A DNA stretch of 64,000 nucleotides from Haliea alexandrii (GCF_003719295.1 NZ_RFLW01000004.1:223013-287012); one strand, 5' to 3'; counted from the stretch's first letter, positions 18,218 to 28,283 are shown. Numbers and translations are program-made. Notes: generated by a model from the letters alone, not told the origin.

Positions 18218-18250
18218 AAGGGCCGGCGGCGCAAGCTCCCGGCCCTTTTT
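18218..18250 (+). terminator. Rho-independent terminator of the TonB receptor gene
   Basis: A 9-bp stem (AAGGGCCGG / CCGGCCCTT) with a 12-base loop runs into TTTTT on the plus strand, 20 bases after the stop codon. Confidence 0.8.
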
Positions 18251-20613
18251 CATTGCCGCAGGCGCATGGCCCTCTGGGGCATATCCAGCGCCTGCAGGAT
18301 CTTCATTCGCAATTGCGCGTTGTAACCCGGACGCTCCTGCAAAAAGCGCTGCACCGTGCCAACCGCCCGCGGTGAATGATGATATTGCAGCGTGGCCTGC
18401 AGCCAGGCGGAAGGGAAGAAGATGTCTCCGGTTACCTGAATTTCCTGCAGCCATTCCAGGCTGGGTTCAATGTAACGCTCGGCATGGGCGATCCGCAGGG
18501 GATGGTGAAGATAGCCCACAGCATCCACAACCCAGTTTTCCGTGGCGCGCTGTGCAGGATCGGCGAGGCTGGCAAAAAACGCATCGCGTACCGCAACATC
18601 CGCTGACAGCGCCGGGGCAATAAAGGCAAGGCGACGCCGGCTGTCGGGGTTCTCGATCTGCGCCAGCTGCTGGGCAATGATCGCATGCGCTTGCTCAGGC
18701 AACGCCACGGCCAGCCGTTCCGCTAGACGAATGCGGTCGCGCTCTGCCAGCGTCAGGCCCGCCAGCGACGACTCACCACGCCACACCGCATAGAGGCGCT
18801 GCAGACTGGCCGGTTGCCGCGCCAGTCGCGTCAAACTCTCGAACACCAGGCGCGTTCGTCCCGCATCTGCAGAGGTGTCCATCGCCTGCCAGAGCACCGC
18901 CTCCAGTTCTGGCTGCAGGCGCGCACCGGCGGTATCCGACAACAGCGTTTGCTGCATCCAACCCAGCTGTTCCAGCAGCGTTTGCAGGAGCAACTGGTTC
19001 TGTTCCGTTGCCACCAACGGCAACAACTCAGCCGCGTAGGCCTGCGGTGATACCCCGCCCGCGAGCACCGCTTCAAACAGGTTGAGCAACAGGCGACCAC
19101 GCGCTACGGGCGGCAGCTGCGCCCACTGCCTCATCTGCGCGAGCTCGGCAACTTGTGGTCCATAGAACAGGGCGGCGTCCTCTGCCTGCTGTGCCGCGTC
19201 CGGGAAACCGGCGCGGTGCACCCAGCTGTCGCTCCAGGCTACAAGGTCCAGGTCGGTGCGCTGGTCCAGAATTGTGACCAGCGCGGGCCAGGTCGCGTTA
19301 TCGTAGGCAAAGCGCTGCAGGTAATCGGCCAGGCCCGCGCGGAACGCTTCGGCCCCCAGCAAAGACTCCAGCTGACGCATCATGATGGGCGCCTTGTTGT
19401 AGATAATGGGGCCATACATCTGCCCCGCTTCGTTCAGGTTATCCAGCTGCTGGCGAATGGGGTTGGCGCCGGCAGAGCGGTCCACCGCATAGGCCGGTGG
19501 GTAATGCCGCAGGAGAAAATTCAGCTCGTGGTCAATCTCCGGAAAAACCGGATTCACCATCTTCGCGGCCATGAAGTTGGCAAACACTTCCTTGGTCCAA
19601 ACATCGTTGAACCAGCGCATCGTCACCAGATTGCCGAACCACATGTGCGCCACCTCGTGTGCAATCAGGCTGGCCCGGCGCAGGCGATCATCATCGGTCG
19701 GGTTTTCGTCGAGCAACAACAGTTCGGCGCGGTATTGAATAGCGCCAACGTGTTCCATGCCGCCGTACTGGAACGCCGGAACAAGCGCGAAATCGAGCTT
19801 CTCGAAGGGAAAGGGTACGCCGGTGTAATCCTCCAGCCAGGCCACCGCTTCGCGGTGTTGGCGAAAGATGTCATCCAGGTTGCGGGCGAGCTTGTCGCTA
19901 TCGGTTTCCCGGTGCAACAGCGTCATGCCCTGCCCGCGCCATTCCCGGGTTACGGCCTGGAAGCGGCCCGCAACAAAACCGAATAGATAGGAGCTGATCG
20001 GTTCGCTCGCGGCAAAGTGGTGCAGGCGCCGCTCGCCGGCATCGACAACGGTCAACCGCGGGCCGTTGGCAACAGCCTCCCAGCTGACGGGCAAGTCGAG
20101 ACTCAGGGTCCAACGTGCTTTCAGGTCCGGCTGGTCGAAGAGCGGTAGCGCCGTACGCGCCCGGTCGGGGACAAACAGGGTGTAGAGATAATCCGGGTTG
20201 CGGTTCAGGGCGCTATCACCCGCCGTGAATTCCAGTACCACGCGGTTCTCACCACTTTGCAGCGCACTGGCGGGAAGCACAACATGCTCGGTGTCTATAA
20301 CCGCCGGGAGCGTTGCGCCATTCACCTCAACGCTGTGCAGCGCCGTGCTCTCGGCCCGAAAATCCAGTGCCAGCGACTGCTTGACGTCCGCGAGATGGAA
20401 GCGGATATCGCTGCGCCCGGCAATGGGCTCCGCAGCGGCCTCCGGAACGTTCAGGTGCACACGGTAGTGAATGTCGGTCACACGCTGGGCGCGCGCCTCG
20501 GCCAGCGCCAGCGACACTCCGGGCTGCAATGGCCCGGGCGGCGGCACAACCGCATTACGGCTACAACCCGTCATCAGTACACCCAACACAAGGATTAAAC
20601 AAAAGTTTCGCAT
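18250..20613 (-). CDS. M1 family zinc aminopeptidase, lipoprotein
   Basis: A 787-residue protein. The start at 20613 has GGAGG 6 bases upstream and opens a lipoprotein signal with LMTGC (Cys17). Residues ~45-240 are the N-terminal M1 beta-domain. Zinc motif HEVAH (His319, Glu320, His323) is followed after exactly 18 residues by Glu342, the canonical HExxH-18-E. The exopeptidase motif is GGMEH (284-288) instead of GAMEN. The C-terminal half has an ERAP1/HEAT-like helical repeat region. It would trim peptides in the periplasm or at the outer membrane. It is divergent from the peptide ABC importer, which suggests that released peptides or amino acids are taken up together; that link is inference. 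Confidence 0.92.
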   Translation of the reverse strand: MRNFCLILVLGVLMTGCSRNAVVPPPGPLQPGVSLALAEARAQRVTDIHYRVHLNVPEAAAEPIAGRSDIRFHLADVKQSLALDFRAESTALHSVEVNGATLPAVIDTEHVVLPASALQSGENRVVLEFTAGDSALNRNPDYLYTLFVPDRARTALPLFDQPDLKARWTLSLDLPVSWEAVANGPRLTVVDAGERRLHHFAASEPISSYLFGFVAGRFQAVTREWRGQGMTLLHRETDSDKLARNLDDIFRQHREAVAWLEDYTGVPFPFEKLDFALVPAFQYGGMEHVGAIQYRAELLLLDENPTDDDRLRRASLIAHEVAHMWFGNLVTMRWFNDVWTKEVFANFMAAKMVNPVFPEIDHELNFLLRHYPPAYAVDRSAGANPIRQQLDNLNEAGQMYGPIIYNKAPIMMRQLESLLGAEAFRAGLADYLQRFAYDNATWPALVTILDQRTDLDLVAWSDSWVHRAGFPDAAQQAEDAALFYGPQVAELAQMRQWAQLPPVARGRLLLNLFEAVLAGGVSPQAYAAELLPLVATEQNQLLLQTLLEQLGWMQQTLLSDTAGARLQPELEAVLWQAMDTSADAGRTRLVFESLTRLARQPASLQRLYAVWRGESSLAGLTLAERDRIRLAERLAVALPEQAHAIIAQQLAQIENPDSRRRLAFIAPALSADVAVRDAFFASLADPAQRATENWVVDAVGYLHHPLRIAHAERYIEPSLEWLQEIQVTGDIFFPSAWLQATLQYHHSPRAVGTVQRFLQERPGYNAQLRMKILQALDMPQRAMRLRQ

Positions 20614-20715
20614 GGCGCCTCCGGGGAAGCATTCTACCTCGCCTGCGCAGCGATGGTTAACCGGTGGTGTGTTTACTGCTAACATGGATGCTGCCTGTCA
20701 CTCGGATTCACCGGT

Positions 20716-22887
20716 ATGCTCTCCAGATTCGCCGCTCTCTGCACGCGCGCCACACTGCTGCTTGGCGCCGCGCTTCTGCCGGGGTGCAGCGATGGCCCCT
20801 GGAACAACCCCAACCCCGAAAGCCCTCCCGGCCTGCTGACCTACCAGTCAGTGATGTCACCCCTGCCGCCCAAACATCTGGACCCGGCACTGTCCTACGC
20901 CGCGGATGAATCGCTGTTCCTGATGCAGATCTACGAACCACCGATGGGTTACCACTACCTGAAACGGCCCTACGAACTGCTGCCACTGGGCGTGGAAGAC
21001 TTTCCGCTGATCAGCTACACCAACGCCGCGGGCGAGCCCGTTGACCCCGATACAGAAGCGGTCGCCTTTTCGGTCTATGAAATGACCGTGCGCGCCGATG
21101 CCCGCTACCAACCTCATCCCGCCTTCGCGCTCGATGACCAGGGCAACCCTCGCTACCGCTTCACAGATCCCGCCGCGGGACGACAATATCGGCAGATCAG
21201 CGATTTTCCCGAGTTGGGTTCACGGCCCGTCGCCGCCAATGATTATGCCTATGCCATCAAACGGCTGGCCGACCCGTTCAATGCCTCGCCCATGCTCGGC
21301 TTCATGGCGCAGTACATTGTGGGGATGGAGGCATTCTCCGAGCGCCTCAAGGACATCCCCCGCGATGGCTGGGTGAACCTCGATCAGTACCGCATGGATG
21401 GCCTGGAGGTGGTCGATGAGCGCACCTTTCGCATTACCATCAAGGGCCGCTATCCGCAGTTCAGCTACTGGCTGGCCATGCACTTCTTTTCGCCCATCGC
21501 CCCCGAGGTGGATCGCTTCTTCCACAACCCCGGCTTTCTTGACCGCAACCTCACACTGGACTGGTGGCCGGTGGGCAGCGGCCCTTTCATGATGGTGAAG
21601 AACGACCCGAACAGCGAGATCGTGCTGGAGCGCAATCCCAACTTCCGCGAAGACTATTTCCCCACCGAGGGGGCACCGGGCGACGCCGAGCAGGGCCGGC
21701 TGGCTGATGCGGGCAAGCGCCTGCCGCTGATCGACCGCGCCGTGTTCAGGCTGGAAAAAGAGGTGCTGTCGCTGTGGACCAAGTTCCTGCAGGGCTACTA
21801 CGACCGCTCGGGTGAAAGCCACGGCAACACCAATCGCGTGTTCGACCAGGCGTTCGTGGTAGGCCCCGACGGCGTTGAGCTGGGGGCAGAGCTCGCCGAG
21901 CACGGCATCACGGTAGCCCCCGATGTGAAACCCGCGATCTATTACTATGGCTTCAACATGCGCGACCCGGTGCTCGGCGGCTACAGCGAGGAACGGCGCA
22001 AATTGCGCCGCGCACTGCAGATCGCCTTCGATACCGAGGAATACCTCAACATCTTCTACAAGGGCAACGGTATCCCCGCCCAGTCGCCCATTCCTCCGGG
22101 CATACCCGGGTTCGTGGAAGGTGAAGCCGGCATCAATCCGTACGTCTATGACTGGGTAGACGGCGCACCACAGCGCAAGTCGATCGCGCATGCGAAGCAG
22201 CTGCTGGCCGAAGCAGGTTACCCCAATGGTCGCGATGCACGCACCGGTGAGCCCCTGAAAATCTTCATTGATGTGCAGAGCCAGGCGATATCCAGCACCA
22301 GTATGAACTGGATGGACCGGGCCTTCGGCCGTATTGGCGTGCAGGTGGAATACCGCCCGGCGGACTGGAACCGCACGCGAGAGAAGCTGCTGACCGGCAA
22401 CACGCAGATTTTCTCCCACGGCTGGCTGGCGGACTACCCGGACCCGGAAAATTTCCTGTTCCTGCTTTACGGCCCCGAAAGCCCGCTGATCTGCCAGTGC
22501 GATGGCGCCAACAATGCCAGTTACGAGCGACCGGAATACGACGAGTTGTTCCGCCAGATGCGCGTTCTGCCGCCCGGCACGGAACGGGATGCGCTGGTCG
22601 CCCGCATGGTCGAGCTCTACCGCGAGGACGCCGTCTGGCTGTTCGGCTACTACCCGAAAGACATCTACCTGAACAACCCCTGGGTGCACAACAACAAGCG
22701 CCACGGCATTTCCAAAAACACGTTGAAGTACGTGCGCATTGACGACGAGCTGCGCGAGCGCAAGCGCGAGGAATGGAACCAGCCCGTCATCTGGCCGCTG
22801 TACGCCATGAGCGCTTTGCTGATCGCGCTGCTGCTACCCGGCGTTATCGCCTACCGCCGCCGCCTGCGTGCGACGGCCCGCCAATAA
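20716..22887 (+). CDS. ABC transporter substrate-binding lipoprotein (peptide family 5) with C-terminal membrane helix
   Basis: A 723-residue SBP_bac_5-type protein, longer than the usual 500-600. The N-terminus has a lipobox LLPGC with Cys24. The binding-protein fold is recognisable from AANDYAYAIKRLADP, GLEVVDERTFRITIKGRYPQ, WWPVGSGPFMMVKNDP and the GWLADYPDPENFLFLLYGP segment, typical of oligopeptide-binding proteins. Unusually, the C-terminus has a predicted transmembrane helix (VIWPLYAMSALLIALLLPGVIAY is hydrophobic) followed by an RRRLR basic end, so the protein would be anchored at both ends. It heads the importer operon; the permease gene begins 13 bases after its stop. No strong ribosome site is visible before the ATG. 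Confidence 0.9.
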   Translation: MLSRFAALCTRATLLLGAALLPGCSDGPWNNPNPESPPGLLTYQSVMSPLPPKHLDPALSYAADESLFLMQIYEPPMGYHYLKRPYELLPLGVEDFPLISYTNAAGEPVDPDTEAVAFSVYEMTVRADARYQPHPAFALDDQGNPRYRFTDPAAGRQYRQISDFPELGSRPVAANDYAYAIKRLADPFNASPMLGFMAQYIVGMEAFSERLKDIPRDGWVNLDQYRMDGLEVVDERTFRITIKGRYPQFSYWLAMHFFSPIAPEVDRFFHNPGFLDRNLTLDWWPVGSGPFMMVKNDPNSEIVLERNPNFREDYFPTEGAPGDAEQGRLADAGKRLPLIDRAVFRLEKEVLSLWTKFLQGYYDRSGESHGNTNRVFDQAFVVGPDGVELGAELAEHGITVAPDVKPAIYYYGFNMRDPVLGGYSEERRKLRRALQIAFDTEEYLNIFYKGNGIPAQSPIPPGIPGFVEGEAGINPYVYDWVDGAPQRKSIAHAKQLLAEAGYPNGRDARTGEPLKIFIDVQSQAISSTSMNWMDRAFGRIGVQVEYRPADWNRTREKLLTGNTQIFSHGWLADYPDPENFLFLLYGPESPLICQCDGANNASYERPEYDELFRQMRVLPPGTERDALVARMVELYREDAVWLFGYYPKDIYLNNPWVHNNKRHGISKNTLKYVRIDDELRERKREEWNQPVIWPLYAMSALLIALLLPGVIAYRRRLRATARQ

Positions 22888-22900
22888 CTGGAGCGACCAC

Positions 22901-23878
22901 ATGTTTGCCTATATCGTGCGCCGCCTGCTCTATGCCATTCCGATTTTGATCGGCGTCAACCTGCTCACCTTCACCCTGTTTTTCGTGGTCAATTCACCCG
23001 ATGACATGGCCGCCTCCCAACTCGGCGACAAGTATGTCACCCCGGAGGCGATTGCAAACTGGAAGCAGAAGAACGGCTACGACAAGCCTCTGTTTCTCAA
23101 CTCACAGGCGGCCGGCGTGGGACAGGTCACCGACACCATTTTCTTCGACAAGTCCGTGCGCCTGTTCGCCTTCGACTTCGGGCGCTCGGAGAGTGGCCGT
23201 GACATCACCACCGATGTCGCCACCCGCATGTGGCCCAGCCTCGCGGTAGCCCTGCCCACCTTCCTTGTGGGTATTGGCGTCAATATTTGTGTCGCACTGA
23301 TGGTCGTCATGTTTCGCGGTACCCGGCTGGACCGTGGCGCGGTATTCGTATTTGTGGCGTTGATGTCCATTTCCTACCTTTTCTACATCATTGGCGGGCA
23401 GTTCCTGGTGGCCAAGACTTGGCGCCTTGTGCCCATATCCGGTTTCCATACCGAAGGCCAGGTGTGGAAATTCCTTGTCCTTCCCGTATTGGTAGGTGTG
23501 GTCGCCGGCATCGGCGCTGGCGCGCGCTGGTACCGCACCTTGTTTCTTGAGGAGGCGAACCAGGACTACGTGCGCACGGCGCGCGCCAAGGGCTGCAGCG
23601 AACTGTCCATCCTGTTCCGGCATATCCTGCCCAACGCGCTCATTCCCATACTCACCGGCGTGGTGGTGCTGATTCCTTCCCTGTTCATGGGCAGCCTGCT
23701 GATCGAGTCGTTTTTCGGCATACCCGGGCTCGGTAGCTACATGCTGGACGCCATCAATTCACAGGACTTTGCCATTGTGCGCAGCATGGTGTTTATCGGC
23801 TCCATCCTCTATATCGTCGGGTTGTTGCTGACCGATATTTCCTACACCTGGGCTGACCCCCGGGTCCGGCTGTCCTGA
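22901..23878 (+). CDS. Peptide ABC transporter permease (DppB/YejB-like)
   Basis: A 325-residue inner-membrane permease. The ATG at 22901 is chosen for GGAG 7 bases upstream and the typical opening MFAYIVRRLLYAIPILIG. The EAA loop, DYVRTARAKGCSELSILFRHILPNALIP, contacts the ATPase subunit. About six membrane segments are seen. It pairs with the next permease, whose start overlaps its stop (TGATG), so translation is coupled. Confidence 0.93.
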   Translation: MFAYIVRRLLYAIPILIGVNLLTFTLFFVVNSPDDMAASQLGDKYVTPEAIANWKQKNGYDKPLFLNSQAAGVGQVTDTIFFDKSVRLFAFDFGRSESGRDITTDVATRMWPSLAVALPTFLVGIGVNICVALMVVMFRGTRLDRGAVFVFVALMSISYLFYIIGGQFLVAKTWRLVPISGFHTEGQVWKFLVLPVLVGVVAGIGAGARWYRTLFLEEANQDYVRTARAKGCSELSILFRHILPNALIPILTGVVVLIPSLFMGSLLIESFFGIPGLGSYMLDAINSQDFAIVRSMVFIGSILYIVGLLLTDISYTWADPRVRLS

Positions 23879-25263
23879 TGAGTCTGGCAACGATGAAACC
23901 CGTTCTGCTCTGGTCCGATGCGCTGATTTTCCTGCTGGTGATTTCCCTCGCGCTGTTTTTCTGGCGACTGCGCCATGACCCACAGACCCGCGAACGCTGG
24001 GCTGAGGTATTCAGTTCGCGGTTGGGCATGGTGGCATTCACCATCATTGCCGCTTATATCCTGGTCGCCCTCCTCGACTCGCTGCATTTCCGGCGCGCTC
24101 TGGAGAACCCGGAGAGTCTGGCAACGCAGGAGGTGTTCTACGACAACAAGGTCAGCAGTGTGTTCGACGTCCTCACTGGCGGCATGGGTGATCGCTTCGA
24201 GCGCACCTACTCGGCCCCCTTTGCGCTGTTGTCCTTCGAGAAAGAAAATATCAAGGATGCCAGCGGCCGCGACATTCGCGACTTTCCGCCCCTGCGCCAC
24301 GCCGGGCAACACCTGGCCCACCCCGATGAGCGCACGGCGGACATTCTCGTCAAGAGTGTCAGCGCCCTGCTCTGGGGCCTGTTGCTGTGCGCGCTGGTCA
24401 TCACGCCCCAGTGGCTTCTGCTGCGAGGCAGCGCCCTGCCCTGGGCTGCTTCCTGGCTCACCCAGGGCGTGATTCTCTGCGCGGGCGCGTGGACAGTGAG
24501 CATCAGCCACCACTACCATATTCTGGGCACGGACCAGGGCGGCGCCGATGTGCTGTACCAGTCTCTCAAGGGCATTCGAACCGGCGTGTTGTTGGGCACC
24601 CTGGCGACGCTGGTGATGCTGCCTATCGCCGTCACACTCGGCGTGATGGCCGGCTACTTCAAGGGCTGGGTGGACGATGTGGTGCAGTATCTGTACACCA
24701 CGCTGAGCTCCATTCCGGGCATCCTGCTGATTGCAGCGTCCGTACTGCTGTTCCAGGTGTACATCGACCTCAATCCGGACTTTTTTGCCGTAGGCATGGA
24801 AAAGGCAGACGCCAAGTTCATCGCACTCTGCTTCATTCTGGGTGTCACCAGCTGGTCGACCCTGTGCCGCCTGATACGCGCGGAGACACTGAAAATCAGC
24901 CAGCTGGGCTACGTGCAAGCGGCACATGCTTTTGGCGTGAGCCACAGCCGCATCCTCGGCCGACACGTATTGCCCAACGTGGTGCACATTATCCTCATCA
25001 CCTTCGTTCTCGACTTCAGCGCGCTGGTACTGGCGGAGGCCGTGCTGTCCTATATCGGCGTGGGTGTGGATCCGTCCATGGGCAGTTGGGGCAACATGAT
25101 CAACGGGGCCCGCTCCGAGCTGTCACGGGAACCCACGATCTGGTGGACACTCACCGGGGCATTCTTCTTCATGTTCATTCTGGTGCTTGCCGCCAACCTG
25201 TTTTCCGACCTGGTGCGCGATGCCTTTGACCCCCGCACCAGCCTGCGGAGGGCAGAGGCATGA
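23878..25263 (+). CDS. Peptide ABC transporter permease (DppC/YejE-like), extended
   Basis: A 461-residue permease, against about 300 for typical family members. The C-terminal ~260 residues are the regular BPD_transp_1 domain with GTDQGGADVLYQSLKGIRTG and an EAA loop (HAFGVSHSRILGRHVLPN). The first ~200 residues have two or three additional hydrophobic segments and a soluble stretch (residues ~80-155). This stretch may be periplasmic and contact the doubly anchored binding protein, which is inference. Start and stop overlap with both neighbours (TGATG and ATGA), showing a tight operon. Confidence 0.92.
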   Translation: MSLATMKPVLLWSDALIFLLVISLALFFWRLRHDPQTRERWAEVFSSRLGMVAFTIIAAYILVALLDSLHFRRALENPESLATQEVFYDNKVSSVFDVLTGGMGDRFERTYSAPFALLSFEKENIKDASGRDIRDFPPLRHAGQHLAHPDERTADILVKSVSALLWGLLLCALVITPQWLLLRGSALPWAASWLTQGVILCAGAWTVSISHHYHILGTDQGGADVLYQSLKGIRTGVLLGTLATLVMLPIAVTLGVMAGYFKGWVDDVVQYLYTTLSSIPGILLIAASVLLFQVYIDLNPDFFAVGMEKADAKFIALCFILGVTSWSTLCRLIRAETLKISQLGYVQAAHAFGVSHSRILGRHVLPNVVHIILITFVLDFSALVLAEAVLSYIGVGVDPSMGSWGNMINGARSELSREPTIWWTLTGAFFFMFILVLAANLFSDLVRDAFDPRTSLRRAEA

Positions 25264-26882
25264 GCGAGGCACAGCACAGCCGGCCTGCGCCGGGCACCGT
25301 CTGCCTACAGGTACGCGACCTGACCGTGACGCTCGCGGACACAGGTGCGGCCATCGTCAAGGGCGTCAGTTTTGAATTACGGGCCGGCAAGGTGTTTGCC
25401 CTGGTCGGCGAATCCGGCAGCGGCAAGTCGGTAACGTCTCTGGCCGCCATGCGCCTGCTCCCGGATGCCCTGCGCATCAGCGGGGGCAGCGTGGACGTGG
25501 CAGGGCAGGACCTCTTCGGCCTGTCCGAGGCCCGCATGCAGGAGGTGCGCGGGCGCCGGGTCGCGATGATCTTCCAGAACGCCATGAGTGCACTGAACCC
25601 GGTACAGACCGTGGGCAAACAGGTCGCCGAAACCCTGCAGTTGCACACCCGGCTGCGCGGCGCGGCACTGCGTGAACGCGTGGTGGCCCTGTTTCGCGAG
25701 GTGGGCATCCCCGACCCGGAGCAGCGCTTCGACTTCTTCCCCCACCAGCTCTCAGGCGGGCAGCAGCAGCGGGTGATGATCGCCATGGCCCTGGCCTGCG
25801 AACCGGATGTATTGATTGCCGACGAGCCCACCACCGCTCTGGACGTGACCATTCAGCTGCAGGTACTGAACCTGATACGCGAACTCACCCGCTCCCGGCA
25901 ACTGGCCGTGCTGCTGATTACCCATGACATGGGGGTCGTCAAGAACACGGCTGACGAGGTGGCCGTGATGTACCGGGGCGAGCTGATCGAGCGCGCCAGC
26001 GTGGAAGACTTCTTCCAGCACCCGCAGCAGGCCTATAGCCAACGCCTGATCGATGCCCTGCCCGACCTGACCCAGTTCCGGGAAGCCGCGGCGGAAGCGC
26101 CACTGCTGGAACTGCAGGAGGTGAAGGTACACTTTCCAATCCGTCGTGGCCTGCTGCAACGGGTGGTGGACTACACCCGTGCGGTGGATGGGGTATCACT
26201 GACCATCGGCCGTGGTGAAACCTATGCCTTGGTAGGCGAATCCGGCAGCGGTAAATCCACCCTGGGGCGCGCCGTACTGAACCTGGAGGCGATAGCCGGC
26301 GGCCAGATACGCTTTCGGGGGGAGGCCATTGAGGGGCTGGGGCGCAACGCGATGCTGCCCTACCGCAAGCAGATACAGGTGATTTTCCAGAATCCCTTTT
26401 CCTCCATGAACCCGCGCATGACCGTGGGTGACATTATTGCCGAGGGCATGATCAGCCTGGGCCTGGGGCTTTCCGAGGAGGCACGTCGCGAGCGTATTCA
26501 AGCCCTGTTGCAGAGAGTGCAATTGGGGGCGGAGCACGCCAACCGCTATCCGCACGAATTCTCCGGCGGGCAGCTGCAGCGCATCGCCATTGCGCGTGCA
26601 CTGGCGGTAGACCCTGAACTGATTATCTGCGACGAGCCGACCAGTGCGCTGGACGTTTCCATTCGTGCGGAAGTGCTGGAGCTGCTGGCTGAGCTGCAAC
26701 GCGAGTTCGGTGTGTCCTACCTGTTCATCACGCACGATTTGTCGATTGTGCCTGGCCTCGCCCACAAGGTGGGTGTGATGCAGCGCGGTAAACTGGTGGA
26801 ACAGGGCACGGCAGAACAGATTCTTACCGCACCCGCTCACCCCTATACTCAGGAGCTGCTGGCGGCCGTGCCCAGGCTCTGA
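25260..26882 (+). CDS. Peptide ABC transporter ATP-binding protein, two fused ATPase domains (YejF-like)
   Basis: A 540-residue cytoplasmic subunit that powers the importer. Domain 1 (~15-265): Walker A GESGSGKS at 50-57, signature LSGGQQQR, Walker B VLIADEPTTALD. Domain 2 (~280-540): Walker A GESGSGKS near 326-333, signature FSGGQLQR, Walker B LIICDEPTSALD. Both domains look catalytically complete, as in the DppD-DppF pair fused in one chain. With the binding protein and two permeases this gives the yejABEF-like gene order; E. coli YejABEF takes up peptides such as microcin C. The ATG overlaps the preceding stop. Confidence 0.95.
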   Translation: MSEAQHSRPAPGTVCLQVRDLTVTLADTGAAIVKGVSFELRAGKVFALVGESGSGKSVTSLAAMRLLPDALRISGGSVDVAGQDLFGLSEARMQEVRGRRVAMIFQNAMSALNPVQTVGKQVAETLQLHTRLRGAALRERVVALFREVGIPDPEQRFDFFPHQLSGGQQQRVMIAMALACEPDVLIADEPTTALDVTIQLQVLNLIRELTRSRQLAVLLITHDMGVVKNTADEVAVMYRGELIERASVEDFFQHPQQAYSQRLIDALPDLTQFREAAAEAPLLELQEVKVHFPIRRGLLQRVVDYTRAVDGVSLTIGRGETYALVGESGSGKSTLGRAVLNLEAIAGGQIRFRGEAIEGLGRNAMLPYRKQIQVIFQNPFSSMNPRMTVGDIIAEGMISLGLGLSEEARRERIQALLQRVQLGAEHANRYPHEFSGGQLQRIAIARALAVDPELIICDEPTSALDVSIRAEVLELLAELQREFGVSYLFITHDLSIVPGLAHKVGVMQRGKLVEQGTAEQILTAPAHPYTQELLAAVPRL

Positions 26883-26924
26883 GCGGCGGGCGGCCTGCTG
26901 CGGGGGCCGGCCGGCGGGCGCGGC

Positions 26925-28283
26925 CTACATCACCCCGTAAGCAATCATGGCGGCTGCCACCTTGTTGAATCCGGCGATGTTGGCACCCTTGAAGTAGTCC
27001 ACGTGGCCGTCTGCGGCGGTACCGAACTCCACGCACTGGTCATGAATGCCGCGAATGATGCTGCGCAGGTGCTGATCGACTTCAGCGCGACTCCACTGCA
27101 GACGCAGGCTGTTCTGGCTCATCTCCAGGCCGGACACCGCCACCCCGCCCGCGTTCGCGGCCTTGCCCGGTGCGTGCAACACATCCTTTGCCGATTGTAT
27201 GAGCCGGATGGCCTCGGTGGTCGCAGGCATGTTGGCGCCTTCCGAGATACCCCGGCAGCCGTTCTCTATCAGATGCCTGGCATCATCCGCGTCGATTTCG
27301 TTCTGCGTGGCACAGGGAAAGGCCAGGTCGCAGGGTACCTGCCAGGGGCGCTCGCCCTCGTGGTACGTCACATCACTGAACTCCCGCGCATACTCTTCGA
27401 TGCGTCCGCGGCGCCGGTTCTTGAGGTCCATGATCCACTGCAGTTTGTCCATCGTCAGCCCTTCCGGGTCATGCACGAACCCCCCGGAATCCGACATGGT
27501 GACTACCTTGCCACCCATGCCGATCAGCTTTTCCGCACAATAGGTGGCCACATTCCCCGCGCCGGACACCACACAGGTTTTGCCCTCGATGCTTTCCTTA
27601 TGGTGCGACAGCATTTCCTCCATCATGTAGACCGCGCCGTAACCTGTGGCCTCCGCGCGAATACGGCTGCCGCCAAACTCCAGCGACTTGCCCGTGAGGA
27701 CACCTTCGAAGCGATTCACAATACGTTTGTACTGACCAAACATGTAGCCGACTTCACGTCCACCCACGCCGATATCACCCGCCGGCACGTCAGTATTCGG
27801 GCCGATGTGCTTGTACAGCTCGGTCATGAACGCCTGGCAGAAGCGCATGATCTCCCGCTCACTCTTGCCCTTGGGGTCGAAATCGGCACCGCCCTTGCCG
27901 CCGCCCATGGGCAAACCGGTCAGGCTGTTCTTGAACACCTGCTCGAAGGCGAGGAACTTCAGCACCGACTGGTTGACCGAGGGATGGAAACGAATACCGC
28001 CCTTGTAGGGGCCAATCGCATTGTTCTGCTGTACCCGGAAGCCCCGGTTGACGCAGACCTCGCCGTGGTCGTTTTCCCAGACCACCCGGAAGGTCACGAT
28101 ACGGTCCGGTTCGGCCATACGCTCCAGAATTTTCAGTTCCTGGTAGACCGGCTTGTCCGCAATGTAAGGCACGATATCCATCGCCACTTCGTGCACCGCC
28201 TGAGAAAATTCGGGCTCACCCGGGTTGCGGCGCTCAATTTCGTCCATAAAAGTCGAGAGGGCATCAGCATGCTGTGCGTTCAC
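26925..28283 (-). CDS. gdhA: NADP-specific glutamate dehydrogenase
   Basis: A 452-residue enzyme, matching the ~447-residue hexameric bacterial type, that makes glutamate from 2-oxoglutarate, ammonium and NADPH. The catalytic Lys130 is in LPMGGGKGGAD; Lys94 (GPYKGG) binds substrate. The Rossmann part begins with TCVVSGAGNVATYCAEKL. The GTG start is supported by AGGAG 8 bases upstream. It follows the 2OG oxygenase gene by 57 bases on the same strand, so it could be the last gene of that operon, or have its own promoter. No terminator is visible between them. Confidence 0.95.
   Translation of the reverse strand: MNAQHADALSTFMDEIERRNPGEPEFSQAVHEVAMDIVPYIADKPVYQELKILERMAEPDRIVTFRVVWENDHGEVCVNRGFRVQQNNAIGPYKGGIRFHPSVNQSVLKFLAFEQVFKNSLTGLPMGGGKGGADFDPKGKSEREIMRFCQAFMTELYKHIGPNTDVPAGDIGVGGREVGYMFGQYKRIVNRFEGVLTGKSLEFGGSRIRAEATGYGAVYMMEEMLSHHKESIEGKTCVVSGAGNVATYCAEKLIGMGGKVVTMSDSGGFVHDPEGLTMDKLQWIMDLKNRRRGRIEEYAREFSDVTYHEGERPWQVPCDLAFPCATQNEIDADDARHLIENGCRGISEGANMPATTEAIRLIQSAKDVLHAPGKAANAGGVAVSGLEMSQNSLRLQWSRAEVDQHLRSIIRGIHDQCVEFGTAADGHVDYFKGANIAGFNKVAAAMIAYGVM

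Noticed and set aside
21220..22704. 494-codon open frame on the minus strand
   Set aside because: Antisense to the substrate-binding protein gene; no start signals or homology.
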